Assembly (NCBI RefSeq): GCF_004295125.1
Contig: NZ_CP036170.1
Coordinates: forward strand, 62,001-126,000
Origin: [Clostridium] scindens ATCC 35704
GTDB lineage: Bacteria > Bacillota > Clostridia > Lachnospirales > Lachnospiraceae
Reading direction: 5' to 3'
Length of the DNA stretch: 64,000 nt
How positions within the stretch are numbered: the stretch's first letter is position 1; every line of letters begins with the position of its first letter. Shown piece by piece: positions 26,516-35,225 of this stretch. The translations under genes and the position numbers were made by a program. The notes under the pieces are model-generated. The model was not told the origin of the DNA and ran no database searches. It worked only from the letters and a program-made list of their open reading frames with translations.

Positions 26516-27610
26516 ATGAAACTTAAAATCGGCTTTATCGGCCTGGGCCTGATCGGCGGCTCAATAGCAAAGGCAATCCGCCAGTATTATCCCGATTACG
26601 AGATCGTAGCCTTTGACAAGAATAAAGAAACTCTGGCTTTAGCGACTCAGGAATCCATCATAGACGTAGCCGCAACAACCATTGACGATAACTTCCACCA
26701 TTGCAGTTACATATTCCTGTGCGCGCCTGTTTCCTATAATACGGCTTACCTAAAGCAGATCAAAGGATATCTGCACGATGGCTGCATTCTTACCGATGTA
26801 GGAAGCGTTAAGACAAATATCCACCGGGAGGTGGAAGCACTTGGAATCGAGCCATATTTCATCGGCGGCCATCCCATGGCTGGTTCCGAGAAAAGCGGCT
26901 ATAGCAACGCAAAGGCCATGCTGATTGAAAATGCCTACTATGTGCTTACTCCTACCAGCAAAGTACCCCGGGAAAAGATAGATAACTATGTAAATTTTGT
27001 CCGTGATCTGCGGGCTATCCCTATTATATTAGACTATCAGGAACATGACCAGGTTACCGGAACCATCAGCCACCTCCCCCATATCATCGCGTCCAGTCTG
27101 GTGAATTTTGTCAGAGACACGGATACAAAGGACGAACTGATGAAGAACCTGGCTGCCGGAGGATTTAAGGATATCACACGGATCGCTTCATCTTCGCCTA
27201 CCATGTGGCAGCATATCTGCCTCAAGAATAAGGAGAATATCTCCCGGATCCTGGATGCATATATACAGGCTCTTGGCAAAGCAAAGGAATTGATCGATCA
27301 GGAGGATGAGCAGGGACTCTATTCCCTGTTCGACAGTTCCAGGAATTACCGCAATTCTATCCCCGGCTCTTCAGCCGGACCGATCAAGAAGGCCTTCGCC
27401 GTATACTGCGACATTATAGACGAGGCCGGCGGAATTGCCGCCATCGCGACAATACTTGCGTCCAACAATCTGAATATCAAGAATATCGGGATTGTACATA
27501 ACAGAGAATTTGAAGAAGGGGTTCTGCGTATTGAATTCTATGATGAAGGCTCTTCAAAACGGGCCGCAGAATTACTGCAGAAATTCAGGTATATCGTTTA
27601 TGAGCGTTAG
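26516..27610 (+). CDS. tyrA: Prephenate dehydrogenase with C-terminal ACT domain
   Basis: 364 residues. The N-terminal NAD(P)-binding motif is GFIGLGLIGGSIAKAIR; the catalytic segment GGHPMAGSEKSGYSNA lies near residue 120 and HLPHIIASSLVNF near 183. A C-terminal ACT domain (GGIAAIATILASNNLNIKNI, residues about 300-320) points to feedback control by tyrosine. It oxidatively decarboxylates prephenate to 4-hydroxyphenylpyruvate. An AAAGGAGG site and a good promoter precede it. Its stop overlaps the aroA start, so the two are co-translated. Confidence 0.94.
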   Translation: MKLKIGFIGLGLIGGSIAKAIRQYYPDYEIVAFDKNKETLALATQESIIDVAATTIDDNFHHCSYIFLCAPVSYNTAYLKQIKGYLHDGCILTDVGSVKTNIHREVEALGIEPYFIGGHPMAGSEKSGYSNAKAMLIENAYYVLTPTSKVPREKIDNYVNFVRDLRAIPIILDYQEHDQVTGTISHLPHIIASSLVNFVRDTDTKDELMKNLAAGGFKDITRIASSSPTMWQHICLKNKENISRILDAYIQALGKAKELIDQEDEQGLYSLFDSSRNYRNSIPGSSAGPIKKAFAVYCDIIDEAGGIAAIATILASNNLNIKNIGIVHNREFEEGVLRIEFYDEGSSKRAAELLQKFRYIVYER

Positions 27611-28907
27611 AACTATAGCCAAGGCAAAGAAATTAAAAGGAGAAATCACGGTTCCCGGCGATAAGTCTATCTCCCACCGCAGCATCATGCTGGGGGCAAT
27701 TGCCCAGGGAACCACGGAGATCACCAATTTCCTAACCGGGGCAGACTGTCTTGCTACCATCAAATGCTTTCGCAAAATGGGCATCGACATTGATTGCCGC
27801 CCCTCCAGCATCCTGGTACACGGGAAAGGCCTGTATGGCCTGACTGCGCCTGATGGGATACTGGATGTTGGAAACAGCGGCACCACAACGCGGCTGATGT
27901 CCGGCATCCTGGCCGGGCAGGACTTCTCCTGCGTCCTGAATGGGGATGATTCCTTAAACCAGCGCCCAATGGCGCGCATCATGAAGCCCTTGAACAGTAT
28001 GGGGGCCCATATTACCAGTATCAAAGACAACGGCTGCGCTCCGCTTAAGATTGAGCCGGGCCATCTTCACAGCATTGTCTATCAGTCTCCGGTAGCCTCT
28101 GCTCAGGTCAAGTCTGCCATCCTTCTCGCGGGGCTCTACGGAGATGGAGAGACTTCCGTGACTGAGCCGGCGCTGTCCAGGAACCATACGGAACTCATGC
28201 TACAAAGTTTTGGCGCCAGCGTATCCGCCGCTATGCATCCGGACGGCAGCGCCACCGCTTACGTTCACGCCTGCGACGAATTATACGGGCAGCAAATTTT
28301 TGTTCCCGGCGACATCTCATCTGCAGCATACTTTATCGCTGCAGGCCTTCTGGTCCCGGGCTCCGAGCTGCTGGTCAAGAACGTAGGCACCAATTTCACA
28401 AGAGCCGGATTCCTTGACGTATGCAAGGCAATGGGGGCAGATATTACCCGTGTAAACGAGACCTTCCTGGGGGGCGAAGGACGCGCGGACATCCTGGTCC
28501 GCTCCAGCGATCTGAAAGGCGCAACGATAGAAGGGGACATCATCCCTGCCTTGATCGATGAGATCCCCATCCTCGCAGTTATGGCTGCCCATGCAGAAGG
28601 CACAACCGTCATCAAGGATGCTGCCGAACTGAAGGTAAAGGAAACCAACCGGATCGCTACAGTCACCGAAAACCTTAAGGCTATGGGCTGTAACATAACC
28701 CCTACCGCCGACGGCATGATCATCGAAGGAGGTTCCCCACTCTCTGGCGCCCGGATTCAAAGCCATATGGATCACCGTATCGCCATGGCATTCGCCATCG
28801 CCGGCCTGACCGCCAAAGGGGAAACCGTTATCGAGGATAGTCAGTACGTAGATGTGTCCTATCCAGAATTTTTCGAGGCGGTAGAAAGAATAAGAAGTGA
28901 CACGTAA
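27600..28907 (+). CDS. aroA: 3-phosphoshikimate 1-carboxyvinyltransferase (EPSP synthase)
   Basis: 435 residues. It begins MSVRTIAKAKKLKGEITVPG with PGDKSISHRS binding shikimate-3-phosphate; LDVGNSGTTTRLMSGIL near residue 90 is the PEP/S3P signature and IDEIPILAVMAAHAEGTT near residue 320 holds the catalytic aspartate/glutamate. The ATG at 27600 lies inside the tyrA tail (11-nt overlap); longer in-frame starts would lie deep inside tyrA and are rejected. The last three sense codons and the TAA stop (28905-28907) lie inside the copy of TGACACGTAACA that begins the 343-bp palindrome. Confidence 0.96.
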   Translation: MSVRTIAKAKKLKGEITVPGDKSISHRSIMLGAIAQGTTEITNFLTGADCLATIKCFRKMGIDIDCRPSSILVHGKGLYGLTAPDGILDVGNSGTTTRLMSGILAGQDFSCVLNGDDSLNQRPMARIMKPLNSMGAHITSIKDNGCAPLKIEPGHLHSIVYQSPVASAQVKSAILLAGLYGDGETSVTEPALSRNHTELMLQSFGASVSAAMHPDGSATAYVHACDELYGQQIFVPGDISSAAYFIAAGLLVPGSELLVKNVGTNFTRAGFLDVCKAMGADITRVNETFLGGEGRADILVRSSDLKGATIEGDIIPALIDEIPILAVMAAHAEGTTVIKDAAELKVKETNRIATVTENLKAMGCNITPTADGMIIEGGSPLSGARIQSHMDHRIAMAFAIAGLTAKGETVIEDSQYVDVSYPEFFEAVERIRSDT

Positions 28908-29240
28908 CAGTTTTAACTTTGACACGTAACACTTTTAAAAAGTGTTACGTGCCAAACCTTCATAACTGGTGTGTATAATTAAAAAAAGCCCTGCGTAAAA
29001 GTGAAAAAACTGGTGCGCAGAATGCATATAGAATACGAAAAGGTAAATAATCCAAGCATATTTATTTTTCTTTTGGATTAGTTGCCTTTTCGTTTAATTT
29101 ATTGAATTCATAAAGTTTAACGCAGGACATTTTACATTTTTACACAGGGGTTATATCAATTTTACACACCAGTTTAACAAAGTGAACACGTAACATTTTT
29201 GAAAAATGTTACGTGTCAAAGTGAAAAGTGTTACGTGTCA
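28898..29240. repeat. 343-bp nested palindromic element between convergent genes
   Basis: Six copies of TGACACGTAACA or close variants are arranged symmetrically: plus copies at 28898 and 28920, minus at 28943; then plus at about 29184, minus near 29207 and 29229. The inner copies form two near-perfect hairpins: 14-bp arms 28923-28936/28938-28951 and 15-bp arms 29186-29200/29202-29216. Inside lies a 211-bp core with 17-bp inverted ends (28964-28980 and 29158-29174, 16 of 17 matching), a further pair CCCTGCGTAAAA/TTTTACACAGGGG, and a central hairpin (29035-29055/29073-29093, 19 of 21). There is no ORF. The outer copies contain the stop codons of aroA and of the SpoIIE-type gene. Confidence 0.9.
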
Positions 29241-30410
29241 ATAATACGTTACTCTTACGGTTTTTCCCAGGTGTTCTACGCATTCCCGCAATTGTTCCAC
29301 CAGATTCATCCTGACGCTCAGGTCGAATGGCAGGTTGGAGTTCTGATGGGCCGTGTTCATAGCCTTTCCCACGAACAGATTTAGTTCCGTGCATTCCTCG
29401 ATTATCAGTTTGGCCAGTTTGGATGCACCATTATCGGCATCCAGTTCATCAAAGAATGCCTCGTCAAAATCATCATTCTCGTAACGTCTAAGCAGCCCCA
29501 TCGCTTTTCCAATAGTCAGCACGCCTTCTGTCACCAAATCCAGGCCTTCGATGCTTGCCGTAGGAGGAACGCTTGGATCCGCATAATTCAGGGACGTGAT
29601 GATCTCTTTTTTCAGCACCCTGGCAGTGATGTTCGCACTGGTCCCTCCGCAGACGACCTTCTTGCCCTCTTGATTCATGAAGTCCCGGACCACCCGCTCG
29701 TCGTCCTCCTTGTGAGTAGGAGGTCCCGTAAATATGTTGAGAATGCGCCGTTCTATGACTCTCGCGACAGCAACCGTGGTATCGTCCCCGGGCTTCTGCC
29801 CGTACAGGTCATCACAGGCTTGGCTCAGCATGGCGGCCAGCCGGGATGCTGACAGAGTCTCCTTCGTACACTTCAAGGTGTATTCTGCCATACTTTCCCA
29901 GGTCCAGCCAAAATTCAGAAGTTCTCCGACCCCCGCATAGATGACGCCGTCGCTCATAAGTACGAAACAGTCCTTAAGTTTTACCTGAAAACGATACTCC
30001 CGGATGGTCTTGTCCTCAATCACCCTCTCCTCATAAGGATAATCCACGATCTCGCCATCCCGCACAAACACACATTTTGGATTGTCAAATTCTGCCAGAT
30101 ACGCCTCCCCGTTGTGAAAAATCTGAAGAATGCTGAAGGTGGCATAGGCTACTTCCCGTACCTTGCACACTGGAAGCGTCTTGGCGATTGTCTCTACGCA
30201 GGCTTCTATGGATGCCCCCTCCAAAAACATGGTTCCCAGGATCTTGGATGTCAAGGTGGCCAGAATATTGGCCTTTACGCCGCTTCCCATTCCATCCGCC
30301 AGTATAATAATCTCAGAATCGTCCTTCTTAAGGACCTCTACCTTGTCTCCACAGAGTTCTTCATGATGCTTGTTCAGGCTTTTCCAGGATATATCTACAC
30401 TTACACTCAT
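29238..30410 (-). CDS. SpoIIE-type PP2C protein phosphatase
   Basis: 390 residues from the ATG at 30410, one base past the stop of the hydrogenase-like gene. The PP2C fold is visible: EIIILADGMGSGVKANILAT near residue 45, DCFVLMSDGVIYAGVGELL near 165 and KPGDDTTVAVARVI near 215 (metal-binding aspartates). A C-terminal region of about 170 residues (FTGPPTHKEDDERVVRDFMN and DLVTEGVLTIGKAMGLLRRY) resembles no common output domain. SpoIIE-type phosphatases usually dephosphorylate anti-anti-sigma factors. Being coupled to a sensory hydrogenase, it is the likely output of that sensor. Its TGA lies in the palindromic element. Confidence 0.85.
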   Translation of the reverse strand: MSVSVDISWKSLNKHHEELCGDKVEVLKKDDSEIIILADGMGSGVKANILATLTSKILGTMFLEGASIEACVETIAKTLPVCKVREVAYATFSILQIFHNGEAYLAEFDNPKCVFVRDGEIVDYPYEERVIEDKTIREYRFQVKLKDCFVLMSDGVIYAGVGELLNFGWTWESMAEYTLKCTKETLSASRLAAMLSQACDDLYGQKPGDDTTVAVARVIERRILNIFTGPPTHKEDDERVVRDFMNQEGKKVVCGGTSANITARVLKKEIITSLNYADPSVPPTASIEGLDLVTEGVLTIGKAMGLLRRYENDDFDEAFFDELDADNGASKLAKLIIEECTELNLFVGKAMNTAHQNSNLPFDLSVRMNLVEQLRECVEHLGKTVRVTYY

Positions 30411-30411
30411 A

Positions 30412-32124
30412 TCAATCTTCCTCTTCAAACAGAATTGAATCCCTCAGTTTTGACAGGGTCACTTTGGTCTCTGCAGTCGTCTCTCCCAGAAGGCCGGCGA
30501 TTTCCTGCGCCACCATCATCTGCTTGTCAATGACCTTCTGCGCCATCTCTACCGTCTCCATCTTCAGGTTATAGTGCTGTTCTTTGGCCTTCTCTTCCCT
30601 GGTGATATCCTGGTACGTCACCAGTACGGATTCCAGGCTTTCTATATAAATGATGCTCTCTACCACCGTCAGTTTCATGGTCTCCAGGTTCAGTTTCTTG
30701 TGAACGATCTGCTGTCTGGTATTCAGGACTTCCGCAATATCCTTGTCGTCCAAAAATTCGAAAATATACCGCTCCAGTGCTTCTTCCCTGGACACTCCAA
30801 GCATCTCCCGGGCTTTTTTGTTGCATTCCCGTATTCGCATATCCTTGTCAACGATCATGATCATGCTGGGCGTCACATCCATAACGATGTTGGACATTGA
30901 TTCCGCCTGCGCCACCGCATAAGGCAGGCACATGCCAATCTCGGCTTTCTTCTGGTACACTGCTGTCGCTTTGTCCCGGCAAGTCGGATATCCGCAGGCG
31001 CCGCAGTTCAGTTCGTCCTCTTTTGTATATTTGCCCATCGCATGAAGAATCTGCTCCATCTCCGTGTCTGAAGGCGTGCGGTCATGGACGCGTCGATCCT
31101 TAAATGTCTTCTGAAGTTCGATATCTCGTCCCTCAATGCCTTGCGCCTCTTCCTGATATGCGACCTGGTCTTCCAGATCCATCTTGGCCCGTACCAGGGA
31201 CTGCTGCCATTTATCAGAGGCTGGTCCCTTGATGCATCCGCCCTCGCAGACATTGACCTCGAAGAAGCAGTTCTGGATCCCGCCTTTTTCCAGTTCTTCA
31301 AAAAGTTCCATACAGGCTTTCAGCCCATCAATATGTATTTTATAGTAATTGTCCTCCACTGAACTTGCACGCACAGACTTAATAATCCCCCCGCTGATTG
31401 GGTAGAGCTGATTAACCTTAGGGCTTGGATTCCCCATAGGAAGGTTCTGGCACTGGTGGACATCTATGCCTTTTGCCTTCCACCATTTCACGATCTCTTC
31501 AAACGTCAGGATAGCATCGATTGCCCCCTGTACTCTTTCATCCCCGATTGCCTCTTCTTTCTTGGCAATACAAGGCCCTAGGAATACCACCTTCACATCC
31601 GGTCCGTAAATATCCTTGATGAGCCGGCCATGGGCAATCATAGGAGATACCACCGGCGCCATCATAGGTACCAGGGATGGATAATACTTCTCAATCAGAT
31701 CATTGACGCTGGGACAGCAGGTCGTGATGATGTTGTCCATCTGGCCATCTTTTAGAAGTTTCCAATACTCTCTGGTCACCAGCGCGGCGCCCTCGGCCGT
31801 CTCCCGCACCTCATAGAAGCCCAGCTGCTTCAGGGCATCCACGATCTGGCCCGGCTTGTCGTATTCCAGCACGCCAAGATAGGAAGGGGCGATGGATATA
31901 ATCGTCTTCACTCCCTGCTTCAGATACCGCTTCACCCGATCCATGTCGCTGGCAAATGTCTTTGCATTCTGAGGACATACTTCCAGGCAATGGCCGCAGT
32001 TGATGCAGTGGTCCTTCATAATATGAGCCTGCTCGTTTTGGACGGAAATGGCTTTCACTTCACAGTTTCGCACGCATTTATAGCAATGCCTGCAGCTCGC
32101 ATCCTTAAAATCTATTACTCGCAC
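30412..32124 (-). CDS. Sensory-type FeFe-hydrogenase with ferredoxin, Fe-S and PAS domains
   Basis: 570 residues from a GTG at 32124 with an AAGGAGG site. Two [4Fe-4S] motifs (CRHCYKCVRNC, CINCGHCLEVC) occupy residues 10-50. The H-cluster domain follows with L1 TTCCPSV near 135, L2 GPCIAKKEE near 178 and L3 VNVCEGGCIKG near 291, retaining all four expected cysteines. A CGACGYPTC Fe-S motif lies near 374, then a PAS domain (VDKDMRIRECNKKAREMLGV) to about residue 500. No kinase follows. This architecture matches the putative H2-sensing HydS branch rather than a metabolic enzyme. It overlaps the small [2Fe-2S] gene upstream and is coupled to the SpoIIE-type phosphatase downstream. Confidence 0.88.
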   Translation of the reverse strand: MRVIDFKDASCRHCYKCVRNCEVKAISVQNEQAHIMKDHCINCGHCLEVCPQNAKTFASDMDRVKRYLKQGVKTIISIAPSYLGVLEYDKPGQIVDALKQLGFYEVRETAEGAALVTREYWKLLKDGQMDNIITTCCPSVNDLIEKYYPSLVPMMAPVVSPMIAHGRLIKDIYGPDVKVVFLGPCIAKKEEAIGDERVQGAIDAILTFEEIVKWWKAKGIDVHQCQNLPMGNPSPKVNQLYPISGGIIKSVRASSVEDNYYKIHIDGLKACMELFEELEKGGIQNCFFEVNVCEGGCIKGPASDKWQQSLVRAKMDLEDQVAYQEEAQGIEGRDIELQKTFKDRRVHDRTPSDTEMEQILHAMGKYTKEDELNCGACGYPTCRDKATAVYQKKAEIGMCLPYAVAQAESMSNIVMDVTPSMIMIVDKDMRIRECNKKAREMLGVSREEALERYIFEFLDDKDIAEVLNTRQQIVHKKLNLETMKLTVVESIIYIESLESVLVTYQDITREEKAKEQHYNLKMETVEMAQKVIDKQMMVAQEIAGLLGETTAETKVTLSKLRDSILFEEED

Positions 32125-32366
32125 TTTCCCGCCTCCTTCAATATGACCTCATGGAAGAAATCTTCCGCATCCCCCGGCTTTACATGGTAAATATTCTCCC
32201 TGATCTTCACACTGACGCCTTTGGAGCAGGCGCCCATGCAGAATGAGCCGCTAAGCTCGATATCCGCTACATCTCTGTGTTCCTTCGTAAGCCTGGTAAA
32301 TGTCTCAATAACATCCTTGGAGCCCCTCACATGGCAGGAACTTCCAATGCATATCAGAACCTTCAT
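32115..32366 (-). CDS. [2Fe-2S] thioredoxin-fold ferredoxin
   Basis: 83 residues from the ATG at 32366 (AAGGAGG site). It is a stand-alone NuoE-like [2Fe-2S] domain with the cysteine pairs CIGSSC at residues 6-11 and FCMGAC near 44-48. It overlaps the GTG of the PAS-hydrogenase gene and is the first gene of that three-gene unit. It probably passes electrons to or from the sensor. Homologous domains occur as HndB/HoxE-type subunits. Confidence 0.87.
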   Translation of the reverse strand: MKVLICIGSSCHVRGSKDVIETFTRLTKEHRDVADIELSGSFCMGACSKGVSVKIRENIYHVKPGDAEDFFHEVILKEAGKCE

Positions 32367-32536
32367 AATGTCCTCCTTAATCCGCACATAGTTACTTCTT
32401 CCATTATAACATCACACAGATTAAGGCGCAATCTCGGGAAATGTTTATTTCTGCTTATGATTTCTACTCAGGTTTTTGATTTATAATTTTCACTTATACT
32501 TTCACTTACAGATTCCACTTTACCTTCAGGCATATC

Positions 32537-33241
32537 CTATTCCTTTGCCAGAATAATGCTGACAATACCGCATAGGAGCCCTCCCACAGGAAATGCGATC
32601 CAACTGATGTTCCAATAATTTCCTACAAAACCCAGCAGAAAGAAGAAAATGTCTTCCTCAAACCGGGCAGGCAGCTGCATTTCCTCCACAAATCCTTCAT
32701 AGATCACACCGCACAGTATCAGTCCAATCGCCACAGCAACAACATTAATATATTTTTTATGAAACTTATCAATTTCTTCTGTCGTATATACATTTTCTAT
32801 CACCGGATATCTTCTCCGAAATTCCTCATCTTTCAACCCGTGAACCACGAATAGCAGGACGGATACCACGCACATGATAAGAAACAGCATATTTGCATAA
32901 CTTTCGCTGACTCGGATCCCCATCAGGAATTCGTATATCGTCACGCCAAGCAGTATAAAACCTACGCCAAAGGCTACCGCCTTGCTGAACTCATTCTTAT
33001 GCTGGTCATATTGTGCATTATCTTCTGCAAAAGACTCCGTCGCATCGCCTCTGATCAGCGTATCCATATCGCATCGGAACATCTCGCACAGCTGCAATAT
33101 CTTCTCCATCTCCGGATAGGTTGCTCCTGATTCCCATTTTGAAATCGTCTGCCTGGATACTTCCATCCGCTCAGCCAGTTCCTCCTGGGTCATATCCGCT
33201 TTCTTCCTGTAAAACTGTAAATTCTCTGAAAATGCTGCCAT
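32537..33241 (-). CDS. XRE-family regulator with C-terminal membrane segments
   Basis: 234 residues. The N-terminal helix-turn-helix reads ENLQFYRKKADMTQEELAER, MEVSRQTISKWESGATYPEM. After residue 95 come hydrophobic stretches (FGVGFILLGVTIYEFLMG; MLFLIMCVVSVLLFVVHGL; VVAVAIGLILCGVIYEGF; a C-terminal pair), so the protein is a membrane-tethered repressor with about five spans. Such proteins usually sense the envelope. It stands between the two hydrogenase units but has its own promoter region, and any link to hydrogenase control is only positional. Confidence 0.85.
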   Translation of the reverse strand: MAAFSENLQFYRKKADMTQEELAERMEVSRQTISKWESGATYPEMEKILQLCEMFRCDMDTLIRGDATESFAEDNAQYDQHKNEFSKAVAFGVGFILLGVTIYEFLMGIRVSESYANMLFLIMCVVSVLLFVVHGLKDEEFRRRYPVIENVYTTEEIDKFHKKYINVVAVAIGLILCGVIYEGFVEEMQLPARFEEDIFFFLLGFVGNYWNISWIAFPVGGLLCGIVSIILAKE

Positions 33242-33268
33242 ATTTTTCTCTCCGTTTCATTTATATTC

Positions 33269-33278
33269 CAATCGATTG
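33269..33278. promoter_or_regulatory. Palindrome upstream of the XRE regulator gene
   Basis: CAATCGATTG, a perfect 10-bp palindrome, lies 28 nt ahead of the start codon, a typical place for autoregulation by a Cro-like dimer. Confidence 0.35.
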
Positions 33279-33404
33279 TAATAAAAAGATAGCATATCAT
33301 CAGCGCAACCTCTATAAAGTCCTTGTTGCTTTTGCGGAAAATAACTTAAACTTTCGGTTGACATCCCTAATTTTATCATATTTTAGGAGTCTCTGCCACA
33401 AAGG

Positions 33405-33438
33405 GAGGCGGCCTACAACCGAAATCGTAGGCCGCCTC
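33405..33438. terminator. Strong hairpin at the end of the hydrogenase operon
   Basis: Perfect 12-bp arms 33405-33416 and 33427-33438 (GAGGCGGCCTAC and complement), 10-nt loop. It lies 30 nt past the hndD stop. Neither side has a long T-run, but the stem is very G+C-rich and could act on transcripts from either side. Confidence 0.75.
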
Positions 33439-33467
33439 ATTTTATATGAGATTATGTCATCACCAAA

Positions 33468-35210
33468 TCAATTGATCGTCCGCTTCACATAACTCGTATG
33501 CAGGGTCTCATGCGCCTTATGGCTTCCTGGCTCGCCAAGATACTCTTCATATAGTTTCTTGATTGCCGGATTCTCATGGGACTTGCGGATCGGCTTAGCC
33601 GAATCATTCTGATACAGCACGCTTGCACGGATTCCTCTTACATCCGTAAAGTTCCTTACATCGCCGGATACCTGCGGCTGTCCGCCTCCGTTGACGCATC
33701 CGCCCGGGCATCCCATGATCTCGATGAACTTGTAGTCTGCCTCGCCGGATTTTACTTTGTTAAGCAGCGTTCTTGCATTGCCAAGCCCGGATGCCACTGC
33801 CACCTTTACATCCATGCCCGCAACATTGTATGTAGCCTCTTTTACGCCCTGGGTGCCACGGACATCCGTGAAATCCAGGTTCGCCAGTTCTTCGCCCGTC
33901 AGCACTTCCACTGCGGTACGAAGGGCTGCTTCCATAACTCCGCCAGTAGCGCCAAAGATTACGGCCGCTCCTGTGGACTCGCCCATCGGATCATCGAACT
34001 TCTCATCCGGAAGGACGGTAAAGTCGATGCCACAGCGCCTGATCAGTCTTGCCAGTTCTCTGGTCGTAATGGCTATGTCAACATCCGGCACTCCCGCGGC
34101 ATCCTGGTCATCCCTGCCAATCTCGAACTTCTTGGCAGTACATGGCATGACGCTGACCGATACGATCTTCTTAGGATCGATGCCTTCCTTCTCAGCAAAA
34201 TAAGTCTTCAGCATCGCGCCGAACATCTGCTGCGGAGACTTGCAGGTAGACAGATTCTCTGTCATATCCGGGAAATAATGCTCGCAATACTTAATCCATC
34301 CCGGAGAACAGGACGTGATCATCGGAAGCACGCCGCCATTCTTAATTCTGTCTAAGAGTTCCGTAGCCTCTTCCATGATAGTAAGGTCGGCTGCCCAGTC
34401 TGTATCGAATATCTTATCGAAACCAACTCTTCGCAGCGCGGCTGCCATCTTGCCTTCCACATCCGTACCCATCGGATATCCGAATTCCTCTCCAAGTCCT
34501 GCGCGGACGGAAGGAGCGGTCTGAACCACTACATATTTATCCGGATCTGCAATGGCATCCAGAATCTTCTGGGTGTAGTCCTTCTCATATAGTGCGCCTG
34601 TAGGACAGACTGCGATGCACTGTCCGCAGGATACGCAGCTGGTCTCGCCCAGCCCCATCTCGAATGCGGAGCCGATCATTGTGCTGAATCCGCGGTTGTT
34701 GGTGCCGATAACGCCGATTCCCTGTACCTTTTCACAGACCGCGACACAGCGGCGGCATAAGATACACTTGTTGTTATCACGAACCATATGTGCCGCAGAA
34801 GTATCCAGTTCATAATGATTTACTTTGCCTTCAAAGAAGTTCTCATCATCAACTCCGTACTCCCGGCAAAGCTGCTGCAGCTCGCAGTTCCCGCTTCTTA
34901 CGCAGGAAAGGCATTTCTTATCATGATTAGAAAGAAGCAGCTGCAAGGTCTTCTTTCTGGCTTTGATCAGTTGCGGTGTATTGGTGTATACCTCCATCCC
35001 TTCATTGATCGGATGTACGCAAGCGGCTACCAGATTCCTGGCTCCTTTCACTTCAACCACGCACATACGGCAAGCGCCGATTTCATTGATTTCTTTTAAA
35101 AAACATAAGGTTGGTATCTTGATTCCTGCCAGGTGTGCCGCTTCAAGGATAGTAGAACCTGCAGGAGCTGATACATCAAGTCCATTAATTTTAAGATTAA
35201 TATTTTCCAT
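33468..35210 (-). CDS. hndD: NAD(P)-linked FeFe-hydrogenase catalytic subunit (HndD/HydA)
   Basis: 580 residues from the ATG at 35210 (GGAGG 9 nt upstream). Domains in order: plant-type [2Fe-2S] ferredoxin (CFLKEINEIGACRMC), His-Cys [4Fe-4S] motif (HDKKCLSCVRSGNCELQQLC), two [4Fe-4S] clusters (CILCRRCVAVC, CVSCGQCIAVC), the H-cluster domain and a C-terminal small-subunit-like tail. H-cluster motifs are TSCSPGW (near residue 299), MPCTAKKFE (354) and MGCPGGCVNGGG (501). The serine in L1, where many enzymes have a second cysteine, is common among multimeric NAD(P)-linked enzymes as I recall. It is the last gene of hndA-GHKL-hndB-hndC-hndD. Confidence 0.95.
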   Translation of the reverse strand: MENINLKINGLDVSAPAGSTILEAAHLAGIKIPTLCFLKEINEIGACRMCVVEVKGARNLVAACVHPINEGMEVYTNTPQLIKARKKTLQLLLSNHDKKCLSCVRSGNCELQQLCREYGVDDENFFEGKVNHYELDTSAAHMVRDNNKCILCRRCVAVCEKVQGIGVIGTNNRGFSTMIGSAFEMGLGETSCVSCGQCIAVCPTGALYEKDYTQKILDAIADPDKYVVVQTAPSVRAGLGEEFGYPMGTDVEGKMAAALRRVGFDKIFDTDWAADLTIMEEATELLDRIKNGGVLPMITSCSPGWIKYCEHYFPDMTENLSTCKSPQQMFGAMLKTYFAEKEGIDPKKIVSVSVMPCTAKKFEIGRDDQDAAGVPDVDIAITTRELARLIRRCGIDFTVLPDEKFDDPMGESTGAAVIFGATGGVMEAALRTAVEVLTGEELANLDFTDVRGTQGVKEATYNVAGMDVKVAVASGLGNARTLLNKVKSGEADYKFIEIMGCPGGCVNGGGQPQVSGDVRNFTDVRGIRASVLYQNDSAKPIRKSHENPAIKKLYEEYLGEPGSHKAHETLHTSYVKRTIN

Positions 35211-35225
35211 AGTCTCCATCCTCCA

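Noticed and set aside
27492-27599. N-terminal extension of aroA
   Set aside because: It lies within the tyrA ACT domain in another frame; the ATG at 27600 gives the normal EPSP synthase N-terminus.
28898-29240. CRISPR array
   Set aside because: The repeated motif is short, mirrored rather than direct, and has no regular spacers or cas genes.
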